Below, piece after piece: positions 63,518 to 64,000 of a stretch of DNA of 64,000 nucleotides. Made by a program: the position numbers and the translations under genes. How positions within the stretch are numbered: position 1 is the stretch's first letter; every line of letters begins with the position of its first letter. This DNA is from Scandinavium goeteborgense. GTDB lineage: Bacteria > Pseudomonadota > Gammaproteobacteria > Enterobacterales > Enterobacteriaceae. The notes below the pieces were generated by a model. It searched no databases and had not been told where the DNA came from. It saw nothing but the letters and a program-made list of their open reading frames with translations. The DNA is taken from the NCBI RefSeq assembly GCF_003935895.2, contig NZ_CP054058.1, forward strand, positions 3,391,177 to 3,455,176, written 5' to 3'.

Positions 63518-63799
63518 TCATATACAAAATAGAAACAAGCCGAGAGATATCAATACAGATGATAAAACCCTCACATATATATTATTTAAAAACAAACATG
63601 GAACCTGAGTCATTATCATTATAAATAACAAAAACAGCCTGGTGATTTGTCGATTGTCGGAATGGTCTTCAGTCAATCCCGATGAGACTCCAGGTTGTAT
63701 CTCTGACATCCAGTCGTATTTCCCACCAACCAAAACAAGCATCATTAACATGCAGGCAGTACCGATTAGAAATAATTTAAAGCATGTAACTTTATTCAT
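63518..63799 (-). CDS. Small three-helix membrane protein, unknown function
   Basis: A 93-residue protein with hydrophobic segments at about 8-25, 53-70 and 73-92. ATG 63799 follows AGGTAAT. AT-rich like its neighbours. It lies between the gene tail at the window end and the HExxH effector, so it may be another immunity-type protein or a relict. I do not recognise the family. Confidence 0.5.
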   Translation of the reverse strand: MNKVTCFKLFLIGTACMLMMLVLVGGKYDWMSEIQPGVSSGLTEDHSDNRQITRLFLLFIMIMTQVPCLFLNNIYVRVLSSVLISLGLFLFCI

Positions 63800-63897
63800 A
63801 TATTACCTACAACAACAACTTGATAAGACGTTGGTAGTAGTAAAAACTACGATTCAAAAGAAAATAAGCTTTCTTTTTCATCTTTGAGTTACATCTG

Positions 63898-64000
63898 TTA
63901 TTCAACCCCAGCCTCTTCGCTCCAGCCTAACGTCAGCGATTTCGGTTTTTGCTTCGCGACCAGGTGAGTCAGCAGTTGCTGCCTCAGCTTCATTAATAAT
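63898..64000 (-). CDS. C-terminal end of an unknown gene entering the window
   Basis: The last 34 codons of a frame that continues beyond the window and ends at TAA 63898. The tail contains KLRQQLLTHLVAKQKPKSLT and ends GWSEEAGVE. A decayed relative ends at 61550. A second frame is also open over this short stretch, so the reading frame is probable but not certain. Context suggests a T6SS gene upstream of the effector cassette. Confidence 0.4.
   Translation of the reverse strand, partial: LLMKLRQQLLTHLVAKQKPKSLTLGWSEEAGVE
63919..63953. repeat. 35-bp direct repeat, copy 2
   Basis: Matches 61559-61593 at 32 of 35 positions and lies inside the end of the gene entering from the right edge. The two copies are 2360 bp apart and bracket the intact effector, its immunity gene, a second immunity gene and the small membrane protein. 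Confidence 0.6.

Noticed and set aside
1-64000. CRISPR arrays, insertion sequences, rRNA genes
   Set aside because: No regularly spaced repeats, no transposase frames with terminal inverted repeats, and no rRNA-like sequence were seen on either strand.

Overview
The window is chromosomal DNA from a member of the Enterobacteriaceae. The core block folD-ybcJ ... cysS-ppiB-lpxH-purEK-selU-ybbP-ybbA-tesA-ybbO-cnoX-qmcA-ybbJ-cueR keeps the gene order known from E. coli and Salmonella. The fimbrial operon next to tRNA-Arg(UCU) resembles the Salmonella fimAICDHF-ZY locus rather than E. coli K-12 sfm. A second-type flagellar locus and a type VI secretion system (T6SS) point to an Enterobacter/Leclercia/Lelliottia/Citrobacter-like genome. 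The genus cannot be fixed from this sequence alone.

Layout. (1) 1-4.6 kb: the end of a secondary (Flag-2/lateral type) flagellar locus: the tail of flgA, then flgM-like and flgN-like genes. A sigma-54 type promoter follows, and reads into a FliB/LafV-like gene and a three-domain glycosyltransferase, probably a flagellin-modification unit. (2) 4.6-9.1 kb: an accessory stretch with a degenerate EAL protein, a GT80-like sialyltransferase, an AI-2E-family permease and a small secreted repeat protein, ending at tRNA-Arg. (3) 9.1-17.8 kb: fimbrial regulators fimY and fimZ on the + strand, and the fimAICDHF operon on the - strand. (4) 18.1-22.1 kb: folD, ybcJ, a glucose/maltose-type PTS permease with a strong palindromic operator, and a LacI-family regulator. 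(5) 22.1-24.4 kb: a two-gene operon of a lipoprotein and an unusual coiled-coil FKBP prolyl isomerase. (6) 24.8-38.3 kb: conserved housekeeping genes. (7) 38.3-39.8 kb: a TrkG/TrkH potassium transporter.

(8) 39.9-64 kb: part of a T6SS cluster, all on the - strand. In transcription order it holds vgrG, a Tle4-like lipase, two Tli4-like immunity genes, a PAAR gene, an unknown membrane protein, tssM, tssA, tssF, tssG, tssJ, tssE, an unknown gene and a vasL-type gene. Upstream of vgrG (58.8-64 kb) lies a decaying array of small AT-rich genes. It contains three copies of an HExxH putative metalloprotease (one intact, one frameshifted, one 5'-truncated), four related periplasmic lipoproteins that look like immunity proteins, a tandem pair of unknown membrane-anchored proteins (one frameshifted), and two related gene tails that share a 35-bp repeat. 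The tssB, tssC, tssH, tssK, tssL and hcp genes are not in the window.

The most interesting part is this T6SS effector/immunity zone. The array shows repeated cassette duplication and decay. The Tli4 duplication carries a fossil of the last codons of the lipase gene at its junction. Other points worth a second look are the sigma-54-driven modification pair, the coiled-coil FKBP/lipoprotein operon, and the small histidine-containing repeat protein beside tRNA-Arg.
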